Part shown: piece after piece, positions 5,066-5,754 of the stretch | How positions within the stretch are numbered: position 1 is the stretch's first letter | How the letters are laid out: each line of letters begins with the position of its first letter | The notes under the pieces: generated by a model | Database searches by the model: none | Told to the model about the DNA's origin: nothing | What the model saw: the letters and a program-made list of their open reading frames with translations, nothing else | From: Caldifarciminota bacterium | GTDB lineage: Bacteria; WOR-3; Hydrothermia; UBA1063; CAJXJZ01 | Assembly (NCBI GenBank): GCA_027073945.1 | Contig: JALTEL010000581.1 | Span: 1-5,754, forward strand | Reading direction: 5' to 3' | Length of the DNA: 5,754 nt | Program-made: the position numbers and the translations under genes

Positions 5066-5754
5066 GAAAGTACGGTGGATTGTTAGTTGTTCTTTTTCTC
5101 AGCACAGCGTTCTTGAGTGCTGATATTTCTCTCGGCGGGTTGTCCGTGCAGTCCAATGACACTTCTATTAATGCTGTTTTGAGTTTTAAAGGCACTGTCC
5201 CTGTTATTCATGATTTTACCTTAAGTTCTCCTCCGAGAATTGTCCTTGATTTTGAAAATACCCGGTATATGTTAACCAGAAGAATGTACGCGGTGAATGC
5301 GGGAAATGTTCTGAGAATAAGAGGGAGTCAGTTTAAGAATAATCCTGCTGTGGCAAGACTTGTTATTGACCTTACTAAAAAAGCTCATTACAGTCTGGTA
5401 AAAGGTGCGAATACGATAAGTATTGTTGTTTCAGGAAGAGCTCAGACAAAAGGCAATATAGTTACTGCAAAACCTAAAAAATATGCGGTAAAGAAGGCAA
5501 CTGTAAAACCGGCTACTTCCACTGGTAGCGCACCTGAACCGAGTAAAATTGTGCAGGTTAAAGACATTATGGCAGGCAAGAAGTATTTTTACAAGGCTCT
5601 TGGAAAAAGAGATCCGTTCAAACCGATTACCGAAGCTGAAATTTCTGCAGATACATTGCTTGATATGGCGAAAGCGAAACTCATAGGTACCATTGAGGAT
5701 TCTACGGGCTATGTCGCTCTGGTTGAAGATAAGGAAGAAAAGGGCTTTATACTC
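5062..5754 (+). CDS. Secreted AMIN domain-PilP-like fusion (3' end outside window)
   Basis: The frame is open from the ATG at 5062 to the right edge: 231 codons and no stop. Residues 1-20 are a Sec signal peptide (RKYGG, hydrophobic core, likely cleavage after Leu-Ser-Ala20); there is no lipobox Cys. Residues about 23-124 look like an AMIN domain: paired strands with INAVLSFKGTVPVIHDFTL, PPRIVLDFENTR and VARLVIDLTKKAHYSLV. AMIN domains bind peptidoglycan or localise to it and occur at the front of PilQ. A Lys/Ala/Pro/Thr-rich linker (about 128-165) follows. From about 173 the sequence matches the PilP/GspC homology region: GKRDPFKP (181-188), LIGTI (207-211), YVALVEDKEEKGFIL (217-231). PilP normally bridges PilN/PilO to PilQ and is usually a separate lipoprotein, so this fusion would join wall binding to secretin contact. 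A secretin further downstream in the same protein is not excluded. Confidence 0.82.
   Translation, partial: MRKYGGLLVVLFLSTAFLSADISLGGLSVQSNDTSINAVLSFKGTVPVIHDFTLSSPPRIVLDFENTRYMLTRRMYAVNAGNVLRIRGSQFKNNPAVARLVIDLTKKAHYSLVKGANTISIVVSGRAQTKGNIVTAKPKKYAVKKATVKPATSTGSAPEPSKIVQVKDIMAGKKYFYKALGKRDPFKPITEAEISADTLLDMAKAKLIGTIEDSTGYVALVEDKEEKGFIL

Noticed and set aside
1737..5195. Several minus-strand frames of 60-112 codons (for example 2558-2896 and 3131-3457)
   Set aside because: All lie opposite well-supported coding sequence and give low-complexity or Cys/Ile/Phe-rich translations with no recognisable motif; they are mirror frames of real genes.
5062..5754. Calling the last gene PilQ or an N-acetylmuramoyl-L-alanine amidase because of the AMIN domain
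   Set aside because: After the AMIN domain the sequence matches the PilP/GspC homology region; no secretin or amidase motif is visible before the window ends.

Overview
The window is one unbroken run of six same-strand genes. It is the inner-membrane/periplasmic alignment part of a type IV pilus (T4P) assembly cluster, with two unusual genes in front of it. Coding density is near total: the gaps are 10, 13 and 16 bases, and two junctions are ATGA overlaps. I see no room for an internal promoter or terminator, so the genes are probably co-transcribed from a promoter to the left of the window. The organism is a Gram-negative (diderm) bacterium with fairly AT-rich DNA and strong Shine-Dalgarno sites, most about 5 bases from the start. 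Fused pilus genes and several diverged proteins suggest a poorly sampled or candidate phylum. That is an impression; nothing here fixes the taxon.

Left part (1-2241). The first gene is cut by the left edge. It encodes a long acidic, proline-rich, probably disordered region ending in about three TPR-like helical hairpins. The second gene (1018-2241) is the most striking. Its N-terminal half is a complete MshEN/T2SSE-N domain, normally found at the front of pilus and secretion motor ATPases such as PilB, MshE and GspE. Its C-terminal half is not a motor ATPase but a DnaA-type AAA+ module with Walker A, Walker B and sensor II. The DnaA DNA-binding domain is absent, and the box VII arginine-finger position is not arginine.

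Right part (2255-5754). The third gene is a PilM-PilN fusion: an actin-like PilM, the INLLP motif at the junction, one membrane helix, a coiled coil and a PilN periplasmic domain. A small TTR/CNA-B-like lipoprotein follows, then PilO. The last gene, open at the right edge, has a signal peptide, an AMIN domain and the start of a PilP-type domain, so it looks like an AMIN-PilP fusion that would link PilN/PilO to the PilQ secretin.

How the genes may work together (inference). PilM-PilN, PilO and AMIN-PilP would form the alignment complex from cytoplasm to secretin. PilM is known in other bacteria to contact the pilus ATPase PilB. The MshEN-DnaA-like protein carries a PilB-type front domain and is encoded immediately before PilM, so it may dock on the same platform as a nucleotide switch, adaptor or regulator. 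No motor ATPase, PilC, pilin or secretin gene lies inside the window.
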